64,000 nucleotides of DNA, taken from assembly GCF_014640635.1 (NCBI RefSeq), contig NZ_BMHI01000003.1:124001-188000 (forward strand), given 5' to 3'. A program made the translations under genes and the position numbers. Below, piece after piece: positions 37,932 to 45,417 of this stretch. A model generated the notes under the pieces. That model did not search any database, was not told the DNA's origin, and was given only the letters and a program-made list of their open reading frames with translations. Position 1 is the stretch's first letter; every line of letters starts with the position of its first letter. The DNA is from Flexivirga endophytica (GTDB lineage: Bacteria; Actinomycetota; Actinomycetes; Actinomycetales; Dermatophilaceae).

Positions 37932-38597
37932 CTACGCCAGCGTCCCGCCCGAACGCACCCAGCGGACCAGGCCGCCATCGACCGCGTACGCCGGGACTCC
38001 GAGTGAGCTCAGCTGCGCGACGGCGCGCTCCGACGCGAAGCAGTACGGCCCTTCGCAGTAAGCGACGAGATCGTGGTCCAACGGCAACTCATCGAGGCGA
38101 CGCCGCAGTTCCTCCGCCGGGATCGAGATCGCACCCGGAACATGCCCGCGGCCGAACTCCTGCGCGCTGCGCACATCGACGAGCGTCACCGTCCCTTCTC
38201 GGAGCCGTCGCTTGAGCTCGCCCACATCGATGCGCTCCATGCCTGCCTCGCGCAACTGCTCGATCTCGTCGCGGACGCCGGCCAGCGACTCCTCCCCGAA
38301 GTCCTGCAGGCGCTGCAGGAAGCGCGACACGTTTTTTCCTGCGAGCCGGTAGTGGACGCGTACGCCGTCACGACGCGCGCTCACGAGCTGTGCAGCACGC
38401 AGCTGCTGCAACTGCGCGGAGGTGTTCTTCACAGGTGCGTGCGCCGCGGCGGCGAGGTCCTCGACCGTGTATTCACCTTGTTCCAGCAGATCCAGCAGCC
38501 GGAGTCGCAGCGGGTTCGACAAGGCTTTCCCGACTTTGGCCAGCTGCTCGTAGACGCCGGCGTCATCGAGTTCGAGATAGGTGCGGGTATCTGTCAT
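37932..38597 (-). CDS. ArsR-family regulator fused to a rhodanese domain
   Basis: 221 residues. The N-terminal winged helix spans about residues 15-100 (VGKALSNPLRLRLLDLLEQG, DLAAAAHAPVKNTSAQLQQL). The C-terminal rhodanese domain spans about 120-218 (TVTLVDVRSAQEFGRGHVPG, AISIPAEELRRRLDELPLDH) with the active-site loop AYCEGPYCFASERAV. The two cysteines of CEGPYC suggest persulfide or redox sensing. It follows the MFS gene by 33 bases on the same strand, so it is probably cotranscribed with and controls it. Confidence 0.92.
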   Translation of the reverse strand: MTDTRTYLELDDAGVYEQLAKVGKALSNPLRLRLLDLLEQGEYTVEDLAAAAHAPVKNTSAQLQQLRAAQLVSARRDGVRVHYRLAGKNVSRFLQRLQDFGEESLAGVRDEIEQLREAGMERIDVGELKRRLREGTVTLVDVRSAQEFGRGHVPGAISIPAEELRRRLDELPLDHDLVAYCEGPYCFASERAVAQLSSLGVPAYAVDGGLVRWVRSGGTLA

Positions 38598-38630
38598 GTT
38601 CCGACTCCTTCGGCGCTGGCCTCGAGGGTA

Positions 38631-40082
38631 TTACGCGCGAGCCGGCACCTTCGGCGGCATGTCCGCCGAGGCCTGGGCGTGCCACCGCTGCTCGGAGCGC
38701 AGCGCCCGGATCGCGATCGGGATCCCGATCAGGGCAACAGCCGCGAAGACGAAGCTGAGCGCATGTGCCGAACCGAGCACACACGGGCCGCCGACCGACA
38801 CCAAGACCCCTGCGGAGGCTGATCCGTAGGCGGTCGCGATCAGCTGGCTGGTGTTGATGCCCGCGGACGCCTTGCTCGCCACCTGCTCGTCCTCGCTGAC
38901 GCGCAGTGCCGACGGGACCCAATGCGCGAACGCCATACCGATGCCCGATCCGGCAATCACCAGGGCAAGGAACCACCCCGCGATGACGACGTCGCCCGGG
39001 TGCTCGGTCTGCAGTGTGCCGTACAGCAGGAGACCCACCCCGAGCGTCGCCGGTCCGGCGATGCGCACGACCCGGGTGATGCTCGGCCGCGTCACACCGC
39101 CGTTCAGGATCGAGCCCAGGCTCCACCCCCAGGACAGTGCCGCGCCCAACAGCCCGGCACCGAGCGGCGACATGCCACCGATGCGCTGTCCGAAGAGTGG
39201 GAGGAACGTCTCGATCGTCGAGACGAACGCGAGTATGACGATGGCGGCATACACCCAGCGCAGCGGCGACCGCCCGCGATAGGTCATTGCGGGCAGGACG
39301 GTCACCGTCGCCGAGCGCTCCCGGAGGACGAAGCCGCCCACCAGCAGCAGTCCGACTCCGATGAGGATGCCGGTCGCCAGCCCGTGCACGATCGAGGCGA
39401 TGCTCACAGCGGCCGCCCCGGCCGACAGCAGAGCCAGCGCGAACCCCGGCACCCGCTGCGGGGCCGTCTCCGTCCGGGCATGCGCGGGAAGGGTCCGCCC
39501 GGCGAGCGCCGACAGCAGCAGCGCCCCGACCGCCAGCACGCCGAATGCCGCACGCCACATGCCGAGTTCGGCGAACACACCACCGATCACCGGCCCGAAA
39601 ACGTTGCCCACGCCCCACATCGCGGAGAGCAGGGCGATCGACCGCTGCCAGAGGCGCGGCGGGAGCACCATCCTGATCACGGTGAAGGCCAGGCCCGCGA
39701 GCAGGCCGGCCGACAGCCCCTGGACGGCTCGGCCGACGAGCAGCACCGGCATCGTCGGGGCCAGGGACGCCACCGCGCTGCCGGCCGCGAAACCGAGGAA
39801 GCCGCCGAGATAGCTGGCTCGCGCACCCCAGCGGGCAAGAGTGTTGTTGACGAGCATCGAACTGATCACCGATGCGACCAGGAACGCCGTCATAGTCCAC
39901 GAGTAGAGGTCGGCTCCCCCGATGTCAGCGATCGCGTTCGGCAGCAGGCTCGTGGTCACGTAGACGTTCGTCGCGAAGAGCAGTACGCCGCCGGCCAACA
40001 CGATGACCGGCGCCCGGCTCTCCTTGCCGAACAGGTCGCCCCAGCCGGCGCGCGACTCGTCCACTTCGGTCTTCCCTGTCAT
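38631..40082 (-). CDS. MFS transporter, probably efflux type
   Basis: 483 residues from ATG 40082, which has GGAGAC just upstream; a longer frame to 40145 would run through the promoter and operator. Twelve to fourteen hydrophobic segments; MFS motifs include NTLARWGARASYLGGFLGF (loop 2-3) and LLVGRAVQGLSAGLLAGLAF. The closest general type is the DHA2/drug-resistance facilitator. Upstream of and likely cotranscribed with ArsR-rhodanese. The exported compound is unknown; a sulfur or thiol-reactive compound is suggested only by the regulator. Confidence 0.83.
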   Translation of the reverse strand: MTGKTEVDESRAGWGDLFGKESRAPVIVLAGGVLLFATNVYVTTSLLPNAIADIGGADLYSWTMTAFLVASVISSMLVNNTLARWGARASYLGGFLGFAAGSAVASLAPTMPVLLVGRAVQGLSAGLLAGLAFTVIRMVLPPRLWQRSIALLSAMWGVGNVFGPVIGGVFAELGMWRAAFGVLAVGALLLSALAGRTLPAHARTETAPQRVPGFALALLSAGAAAVSIASIVHGLATGILIGVGLLLVGGFVLRERSATVTVLPAMTYRGRSPLRWVYAAIVILAFVSTIETFLPLFGQRIGGMSPLGAGLLGAALSWGWSLGSILNGGVTRPSITRVVRIAGPATLGVGLLLYGTLQTEHPGDVVIAGWFLALVIAGSGIGMAFAHWVPSALRVSEDEQVASKASAGINTSQLIATAYGSASAGVLVSVGGPCVLGSAHALSFVFAAVALIGIPIAIRALRSEQRWHAQASADMPPKVPARA

Positions 40083-40092
40083 CTCGTCTCCT

Positions 40093-40116
40093 ATATTCGT
40101 AAGAACATTAGAATAT
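40093..40116. promoter_or_regulatory. Operator-like dyad upstream of the MFS/ArsR-rhodanese operon
   Basis: ATATTC (40093-40098) and GAATAT (40111-40116) flank a 12-base centre GTAAGAACATTA, which itself holds an imperfect TAA/TTA dyad. It overlaps the expected transcription start, just downstream of the -10. It is unusually AT-rich for the window. Binding by the cotranscribed ArsR-type protein is the simplest hypothesis. Confidence 0.55.
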
Positions 40117-40145
40117 GAGATAAGAGGCAACCTTTCATCGGTCAA
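40117..40145 (-). promoter_or_regulatory. Predicted promoter of the MFS/ArsR-rhodanese operon
   Basis: On the minus strand TTGACC (40145-40140) and TATCTC (40122-40117) are spaced by 17 bases. The dyad at 40093-40116 follows directly. Confidence 0.5.
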
Positions 40146-40160
40146 GCATTGTGGATGTGG

Positions 40161-40823
40161 TCAGGCCAGCCCGGCACGCGATGCGACCACTGCCAGTCGC
40201 ACCCGCCCCTCGACCCCGAGTTTGCGCTGCGCCGAGGAGAGATGCGACTTGACGGTCGCCTCCCCGACATACAGGGCAGCGCCGATCTGCTGGTTGCTCA
40301 GTCCCTCACCGACCAGCCGCACGACGTCCCGCTCCCGATCGGTGAGCGCCGCAATCGCCGCGCGTGCTGCGGCGCGCTCCGCGCCGGTGTCACCGATCTG
40401 CGCGAAAACCTGCGGCACGCTCTGTGGTGACAGCACGCCGGCACCGGCATGCACATTGCGCACCGCCGTGATGATTTCGGAGCCCGAGGTCTTCAGCATG
40501 AATCCCGCCGCGCCAGCGTCAATCGCGCGCATGACGACGTCGTCCATGTCAAAGGTCGTCATCACCAGCACTCGCGGCGGGTTGGGAAGGGCACACAGCG
40601 CCTTCGTGGCGGCGATGCCATCGAGTCGCGCCATACGCACGTCGAGCAGCACCACGTCCGGGAAATGCCGCTGCACGGCGGCCACGGCCTGGTCTCCATC
40701 ACTCACAGCGCTCACGATCTGGATGTCGTCGACCGTGGAGAAGATCAGCTCCATCGCGGAATACACAAAGGGGTCGTCGTCGACCAGGAGTACCCGGATC
40801 GGCTGCACCTCAACGTCAGTCAC
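40161..40823 (-). CDS. NarL/LuxR-family response regulator
   Basis: 220 residues from GTG 40823, overlapping the kinase stop (GTGA). The receiver domain covers about residues 8-125 (IRVLLVDDDPFVYSAMELIF, phosphoacceptor Asp in DVVLLDVRMARLDG, conserved Lys in AAGFMLKTSG). A LuxR-type helix-turn-helix covers about 150-215 (LTDRERDVVRLVGEGLSNQQ, GEATVKSHLSSAQRKLGV). Output of the adjacent kinase. Confidence 0.94.
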   Translation of the reverse strand: MTDVEVQPIRVLLVDDDPFVYSAMELIFSTVDDIQIVSAVSDGDQAVAAVQRHFPDVVLLDVRMARLDGIAATKALCALPNPPRVLVMTTFDMDDVVMRAIDAGAAGFMLKTSGSEIITAVRNVHAGAGVLSPQSVPQVFAQIGDTGAERAAARAAIAALTDRERDVVRLVGEGLSNQQIGAALYVGEATVKSHLSSAQRKLGVEGRVRLAVVASRAGLA

Positions 40824-42079
40824 CGACTTGTTCCTCTCGAGTGCCACGGCAACCGCACCAGTGTGCGGAAGGCTCCTTCATCGTCGACCCAGACCCAGGA
40901 CTCGCCACCGGCCTGCTGCACGCGCTCGTGCATGCCGGTCAGGCCGTTGCCGGGCCGGATCGCGCGGTCGGTCGGGTCGGGCGCGCGGTTGGCGGTGCTG
41001 ATCTGCACGCCGCGGTCCGGGCCACCGTCGATCTGCAGCCGCACCGGAGCACCGGGCGCGTGCCGACGCGCATTGGTGAGCAACTCCTGGGTGATCCGAT
41101 AGGCCGCGCGACTGACCTGGTCGTGCAACTCGGCGCCCCGGTCGAGGAAGACCGCGGCGGCCACCGGGCTCCCGGCGGCAAGCGACTCGTCGATCAGCTG
41201 CGGCAGGTCGATCAGGGACGGCAGCGTCTGGCTGATGTCGGGATCGCTCGGCTGCCGCAACACCGCGAGCAACGAGCGCAGGTCGGCCATGGACTCCTGG
41301 GCGCCCTCGCGGACCAGCGCCGCGCTCTTGACGAGCTTCGGGTCGTCGGCGGCCAGCTCGAGCCCCGACGCGTGCAGCGACAGCAGCGACAGCCGGTGAC
41401 CGAGCACGTCGTGCACCTCACGGGCGATACGCTCCCGCTCGGCCTGGCGAGCGACTTCCTCCCCCAAGGCATGCAGTTTGGTCTCGCTGCGCACCTCCTT
41501 GACCTCGCTGGCCCGCAACGCTTTCCGGCTGCGGACCAGCATCGCCAGCCCGACCGTCACCGCGACGAAGACCACGGTCTCGAGCACCATGAGCCACCAC
41601 GGAAAGGCGGCACCGTCCTCCATCGAGAACATGCTGCGGGCCCACGACGAGACCTGGGTGCCGGTGCCATCGCGCCATACACTCGCGAACTCGGCGGCGG
41701 TGGCGAGCGCGATGCTCGCCCAGAGCCACGGGCCGGACACGGCCAGCACGACGGCATACAGGGCGAACAACGGCGTGATCGCATCCAGCGGCAATGCCAC
41801 TGTCAACGCGCTGATGCTCAGCAAGATCCACACCGGCCAACGGTGCCGCCAGACGAGCGCAACCGCCGCGACGATCCCGACCAAGCCGAGCAGGATGAAG
41901 AGGCCGGATGACTCGGTCGCATCGGCCGTCGCCTGGTCGGTGATCGCCTGAGTTCGGTACTGCGCGTATGTCGACGTGGTGATCTGAGTGCCTACGCAGA
42001 GCATCACGATCAGCCCGGACACGACACCGCTCCGCAGTCGTGGCGATCGCCACCACTGTGACGCGGATTCGGTGTTCAT
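40820..42079 (-). CDS. Sensor histidine kinase, HisKA_3 (NarL-system) type
   Basis: 419 residues from ATG 42079. The N-terminal half has about five or six membrane helices without a large extracellular domain. The dimerisation/phosphoacceptor region is ERERIAREVHDVLGHRLSLL, with the phosphorylated His in REVHD. The ATPase domain shows LLTNARRHAPGAPVRLQID and GNGLTGMHERVQQAGG. Such membrane-buried sensors often detect envelope stress. A 20-bp dyad lies about 60 bases upstream of the start. Confidence 0.93.
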   Translation of the reverse strand: MNTESASQWWRSPRLRSGVVSGLIVMLCVGTQITTSTYAQYRTQAITDQATADATESSGLFILLGLVGIVAAVALVWRHRWPVWILLSISALTVALPLDAITPLFALYAVVLAVSGPWLWASIALATAAEFASVWRDGTGTQVSSWARSMFSMEDGAAFPWWLMVLETVVFVAVTVGLAMLVRSRKALRASEVKEVRSETKLHALGEEVARQAERERIAREVHDVLGHRLSLLSLHASGLELAADDPKLVKSAALVREGAQESMADLRSLLAVLRQPSDPDISQTLPSLIDLPQLIDESLAAGSPVAAAVFLDRGAELHDQVSRAAYRITQELLTNARRHAPGAPVRLQIDGGPDRGVQISTANRAPDPTDRAIRPGNGLTGMHERVQQAGGESWVWVDDEGAFRTLVRLPWHSRGTSR

Positions 42080-42135
42080 GACCGCACTGTAAGGCCAGCC
42101 ACCGACGCCTCGACTCCACTTTCCGGACACTGCGT

Positions 42136-42155
42136 CCTCCACCGATCGGCGGAGG
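42136..42155. promoter_or_regulatory. 20-bp interrupted dyad in the kinase/DUF4352 divergent promoter region
   Basis: CCTCC (42136-42140), A, CCGATCGG (42142-42149), C, GGAGG (42151-42155) form a near-perfect palindrome with one mispair. It lies between the leftward kinase operon and the rightward DUF4352 gene, and could be the binding site of the response regulator. Confidence 0.4.
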
Positions 42156-42239
42156 TATGTCGAGCCGGTCGCCGGAAGTCCGGAACCCTGCTCCCACGGT
42201 CGACTGGGGCATCACCGAAAACACCACGGAGGAGCAGCG

Positions 42240-43022
42240 ATGACCCACTACGAAGGCCCCGAGAACGGCCGCCGGCAGCAGCAGGAAGACCCGACCCAGT
42301 GGAGCGGCCGGCCGCCATACGCCGGCGGACCGTTCCCGCCGGTGCCGCCCGGCCCCGCACCCAAGAAGCGCAACTGGTTCGCGCGCCACAAGATCCTGAC
42401 CGGTCTCTTCGGCCTGGTCGCGGTGATCGCGATCGGCAGCGCCGCGACCGCGAGCTCCGGGTCCTCGAACCCGCAGGCGACCACTGCAGCCACCGCCACC
42501 GACGACGCGGCCGCACCGGCCGCGGATCAGCCGGCGGCGACCAGGTCCGCGGCGGCCACGAAGGCGGCCGAGAAGAAGACGCCGGCGAAGACCACCGCGA
42601 AGAAGGCGCCCGCGAAGAAGGGCTCCGCGCCCGGCATCGGCAGCGCGGTGAAGTCCGGCGACCTGCAGTTCACCGTCACCAAGGTGGTGCGCGACCGGAC
42701 GCAGGTCGGTCAGGACTTCATGGCCCAGAAGGCACAGGGGCGCTACACGCTCGTCTACGTGACGGTGCGCAATGTCGGCAACGACTCCGAGACGCTGCTC
42801 GACTCCGAGCAGAAGATCAAGGACGCCGACAACAAGACGTACAGCCCCGACAGTGGCGCCGAGATCGCGATGGACAACAACGACGTCTGGCTGGCGCAGA
42901 TCAACCCGGGCAACGCGGTCGACGGCGTGCTGGTCTACGACATGCCGGTCGGGGTGCGAGCCATTGCCATCGACTTCAGCGGCGGCCTGTTCAAGGACAA
43001 CGCCACGGTCCACTTGGGCTGA
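42240..43022 (+). CDS. Secreted or membrane-anchored DUF4352-like protein
   Basis: 260 residues; ATG 42240 follows GGAGGAG. A Pro/Gly-rich N-terminal segment (residues 1-42) precedes a membrane helix at about 50-68 (HKILTGLFGLVAVIAIGSAA). Then comes an Ala/Lys/Thr-rich linker and a C-terminal beta-sandwich domain at about residues 135-260 (SGDLQFTVTKVVRDRTQVGQ, GRYTLVYVTVRNVGNDSETL, VDGVLVYDMPVGVRAIAIDF) matching the DUF4352/telomeric-repeat-factor-2-like immunoprotective fold. Expected on the outer face of the membrane. Divergent from the two-component system, which may control it. Confidence 0.78.
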   Translation: MTHYEGPENGRRQQQEDPTQWSGRPPYAGGPFPPVPPGPAPKKRNWFARHKILTGLFGLVAVIAIGSAATASSGSSNPQATTAATATDDAAAPAADQPAATRSAAATKAAEKKTPAKTTAKKAPAKKGSAPGIGSAVKSGDLQFTVTKVVRDRTQVGQDFMAQKAQGRYTLVYVTVRNVGNDSETLLDSEQKIKDADNKTYSPDSGAEIAMDNNDVWLAQINPGNAVDGVLVYDMPVGVRAIAIDFSGGLFKDNATVHLG

Positions 43023-43108
43023 GCAACTCTCGTGCAGTGAATCGGGAAACACAGCCGATTCCGTACGCGGAGCGGGGACGTATGTGCGCGATCGTCATAA
43101 TCGAGCGC

Positions 43109-43741
43109 ATGCGTCCCCGCTTTGGCCTCGTCCTGTTCCTGCCGCTGTTGCTCGCGGCCTGGCTCGTCGGGGCAGACCACGCGTCGGCCCACGATCAACT
43201 CGTCGGCTCGAATCCGTCGGCCGGCACCGACCTGCACAAGGCGCCGACGTCGCTCCGCCTGACGTTCAGCGACACCGTCCACGACACCGGCGTCGCGGTC
43301 CGGGTGACGGACGCCTCGGGCAGGCAATTGCAGAGCGGTGACCCGGTCGTCGCCGACGACGTCGTCACCCAACGGCTCGAGTCGACCAAGACGCCCGGCA
43401 CCGTCCGCGTCGTATGGCACGTCAGCTCCGCTGACGGACATCCGGTCAGCGGCAACTTCAACTTCTCGATCAACGCGGCGGAAGCGGCCGGGCCCACGTC
43501 AGCACCCAAGTCAGCGCCGACGTCGAAGGCTCCGTCCAGCAGCGGCCTGCAGCGAACCAGCGGCAGGAGTTCGGACGAGACCAGCTACTCGACCTCCGTG
43601 CCCAGTTTCGAACGGCCCACCGACAAGACGAACAACGAACCACTGCTGATCATCGGCATCGCAGTGGTCGGATTGCTGGTCGTCGGCGGCGTGGCGGCAC
43701 TGATTCGGCTACATGCTCGGGGCGATGACGCGGATCTGTGA
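43109..43741 (+). CDS. CopC-domain copper-resistance-like protein with C-terminal anchor
   Basis: 210 residues from ATG 43109; an ATG at 43082 would add nine residues before the signal peptide. Residues 1-27 are a signal peptide (FGLVLFLPLLLAAWLVGADH). The mature protein begins close to a His (SAHDQLVGSNPSAGTDL), the CopC copper-binding position, and has the typical VSSADGHPVSGNFNFSI. A Ser/Thr/Pro linker follows and a membrane helix at about 178-200 (LLIIGIAVVGLLVVGGVAAL). No CopD is adjacent, so it would act as a stand-alone copper-binding or scavenging protein. Confidence 0.87.
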   Translation: MRPRFGLVLFLPLLLAAWLVGADHASAHDQLVGSNPSAGTDLHKAPTSLRLTFSDTVHDTGVAVRVTDASGRQLQSGDPVVADDVVTQRLESTKTPGTVRVVWHVSSADGHPVSGNFNFSINAAEAAGPTSAPKSAPTSKAPSSSGLQRTSGRSSDETSYSTSVPSFERPTDKTNNEPLLIIGIAVVGLLVVGGVAALIRLHARGDDADL

Positions 43742-43761
43742 CGCCGAACACCGGTCGATGC

Positions 43762-43796
43762 TTGGAATGTCAGACGCCTGAGGTACCGTTTACCTC
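43762..43796 (+). promoter_or_regulatory. Predicted promoter with overlapping 6-bp dyad, upstream of DUF3073
   Basis: TTGGAA (43762-43767) and TACCGT (43784-43789) are spaced by 16 bases. GAGGTA (43780-43785) and TACCTC (43791-43796) form a perfect dyad across the -10 region, suggesting a repressor site. The DUF3073 start is about 100 bases downstream. Confidence 0.4.
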
Positions 43797-43897
43797 ACGA
43801 CATATACCGAGGATCCCGGGGTCCGAGGGCGGCGTCACGTGCTCGCACGTTTCGTTGTCTGGTCGCACCCCGGCAACACACACGAGGGGGTCTCGCC

Positions 43898-44095
43898 ATG
43901 GGGCGCGGCCGGGCCAAGGCAAAGCAGACCAAGGTAGCCCGGGAGTTGAAGTACTTCTCTCCCGACACCGATCTGAATGCACTCGAGCGCGAACTCAGCT
44001 CGAGTAGTCACAAAACGGCGGAGGAAGCCGAGGAGTCGTCCCGCAACGACGACGACTACGGCGACTACGCCGACTGGGCGTCGCATCGCGATTGA
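43898..44095 (+). CDS. DUF3073 domain protein
   Basis: 65 residues, full length. The family signature is MGRGRAKAKQTKVARELKY followed by FSPDTDLNALERELSS; the C-terminal third is acidic (EEAEESSRNDDDYGDYADW). DUF3073 is a small conserved actinobacterial protein without known function, often next to purine genes as here (purM is convergent). GAGGGGGT precedes the ATG. Confidence 0.93.
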   Translation: MGRGRAKAKQTKVARELKYFSPDTDLNALERELSSSSHKTAEEAEESSRNDDDYGDYADWASHRD

Positions 44096-44139
44096 CTCTG
44101 CCCCCAGCTGACGGGGCCACCACACAGCACACTCACCAC

Positions 44140-44163
44140 ATCCACGGGCCGTTGCCCGTGGAT
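44140..44163. terminator. 10-bp hairpin between DUF3073 and purM
   Basis: ATCCACGGGC (44140-44149) and GCCCGTGGAT (44154-44163) pair perfectly around CGTT. It lies between two convergent genes, 45 bases after the DUF3073 stop and 26 bases before the purM stop, so it can serve both strands. Confidence 0.75.
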
Positions 44164-44189
44164 CGGTCAGTTGTGCGGTGAAAGACGAG

Positions 44190-45299
44190 TCACTTCGCGT
44201 GCGCGCCGATCAGTTGCGCACCACCGGAGCTGGCGCCCTTGGCGCCGGTGACGATCTCCGCCGCACCGCCGTCGACCTCTGTGTCCGGTCGGACCGTGCC
44301 CATGACCCAGCTGGGCAGGCCCCAACCGGCCAGCATCGCCAGCGCGTCGTCGACCGTTGCCTCCGGTAGCACCACCGCGAAACCGACACCCTGGTTGAGC
44401 GTGCGCTCGATGTCCGGCTGCGGCACATTGCCCAGGCGTTCGATCACCGAGAAGACCGCCGGGGGCGTCCAGCTGCTGCGGTCGACCACGGCGGTCAGCC
44501 CGGTCGGCAGCACGCGCGCCAGATTGGCGGCGAGCCCGCCACCGGTCACGTGCGACAGTGCGTGCACCGGCAGCGCGTGGATGAGTCGCAGCAGGTCGGC
44601 GGCATACACCCGGGTGGGGATGAGCAGCTCTTCGCCGAGCGTGTGACCGAAGTCCGGCACGTCCCGGTCGAGCTCCCAACCGGCGTCGGCGATGACCCGC
44701 CGGACCAGTGAGAAGCCGTTGGAGTGCAGTCCGCTGGACGGCACGCCCAGCACGACGTCGCCCGCCTGCACGAGGTCCGGGGTGAGCAGGTCGGCACGCT
44801 CCACGGCGCCGGTGGCGGCACCGGCGACATCATACTCACTGGGCTCCAGCAGTCCGGGGTGCTCGGCGGTCTCGCCACCGACGAGGGCGACGTTCGCCTG
44901 CTCGCACGCCGCGGCGATGCCCTGCACGATCGCGGCGATGCGCTCGGGGACGACTTTGCCGGTGGCGATGTAGTCGGTCATGAAGAGCGGCTCGGCGCCG
45001 CACACCACGATGTCGTCGACAACCATGCCGACCAGGTCGAAGCCGATGGTGTTGTGCACGTCCATCGCCTGGGCGATGGCGACCTTGGTGCCGACGCCGT
45101 CAGTGGAGGTCGCGAGCACCGGGTGCGCGAAGCGGGCGATCGCGGACGCGTCGAACAGGCCGGCGAAGCCGCCCAGCCCACCGATCACCTCGGGTCGGGT
45201 CGCACGTCGCACCGACTCCTTCATCAGCTCGACCGCCTTGTCACCCGCCTCGACATCGACACCGGCTGCGGCGTACGTGATCTGCGGGGAGTCGGGCAT
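44190..45299 (-). CDS. purM: Phosphoribosylformylglycinamidine cyclo-ligase
   Basis: 369 residues. Catalyses the ATP-dependent closure of FGAM to AIR, step five of purine synthesis. Motifs are YAAAGVDVEAGDKAVELMKE, LATSTDGVGTKVAIAQAMD, NTIGFDLVGMVVDDIVVCGA, LFMTDYIATGKVVPERIAAI and HVTGGGLAANLARVLP. It lies downstream of purF on the same strand, separated by 118 bases that contain an inverted repeat. Confidence 0.96.
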   Translation of the reverse strand: MPDSPQITYAAAGVDVEAGDKAVELMKESVRRATRPEVIGGLGGFAGLFDASAIARFAHPVLATSTDGVGTKVAIAQAMDVHNTIGFDLVGMVVDDIVVCGAEPLFMTDYIATGKVVPERIAAIVQGIAAACEQANVALVGGETAEHPGLLEPSEYDVAGAATGAVERADLLTPDLVQAGDVVLGVPSSGLHSNGFSLVRRVIADAGWELDRDVPDFGHTLGEELLIPTRVYAADLLRLIHALPVHALSHVTGGGLAANLARVLPTGLTAVVDRSSWTPPAVFSVIERLGNVPQPDIERTLNQGVGFAVVLPEATVDDALAMLAGWGLPSWVMGTVRPDTEVDGGAAEIVTGAKGASSGGAQLIGAHAK

Positions 45300-45360
45300 C
45301 GTGCGTCCTTCTTCATATGTATGGCGGTTTATTCAGAGCAAGCACAGGAGGCTTGAGGCA

Positions 45361-45400
45361 CGTTGGTGTTGCAGGGAGCCTGCGACTCGCAACACCAACG
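45361..45400. repeat. 12-bp perfect inverted repeat in the purF-purM gap
   Basis: CGTTGGTGTTGC (45361-45372) and GCAACACCAACG (45389-45400) pair perfectly around a 16-base loop. It is 18 bases after the purF stop and about 60 bases before the purM start. It may attenuate or stabilise the purF-purM message; there is no T-tract. Confidence 0.7.
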
Positions 45401-45417
45401 CATCCCAAAGCTCATGA

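Noticed and set aside
43109-43741. Copper-resistance operon copCD
   Set aside because: Only a CopC-like domain with a C-terminal anchor is present; no CopD, copper ATPase or multicopper oxidase gene is adjacent.
45300-45417. Purine riboswitch in the purF-purM gap
   Set aside because: The dyad has no three-way-junction core or conserved loops of purine or other known riboswitches.
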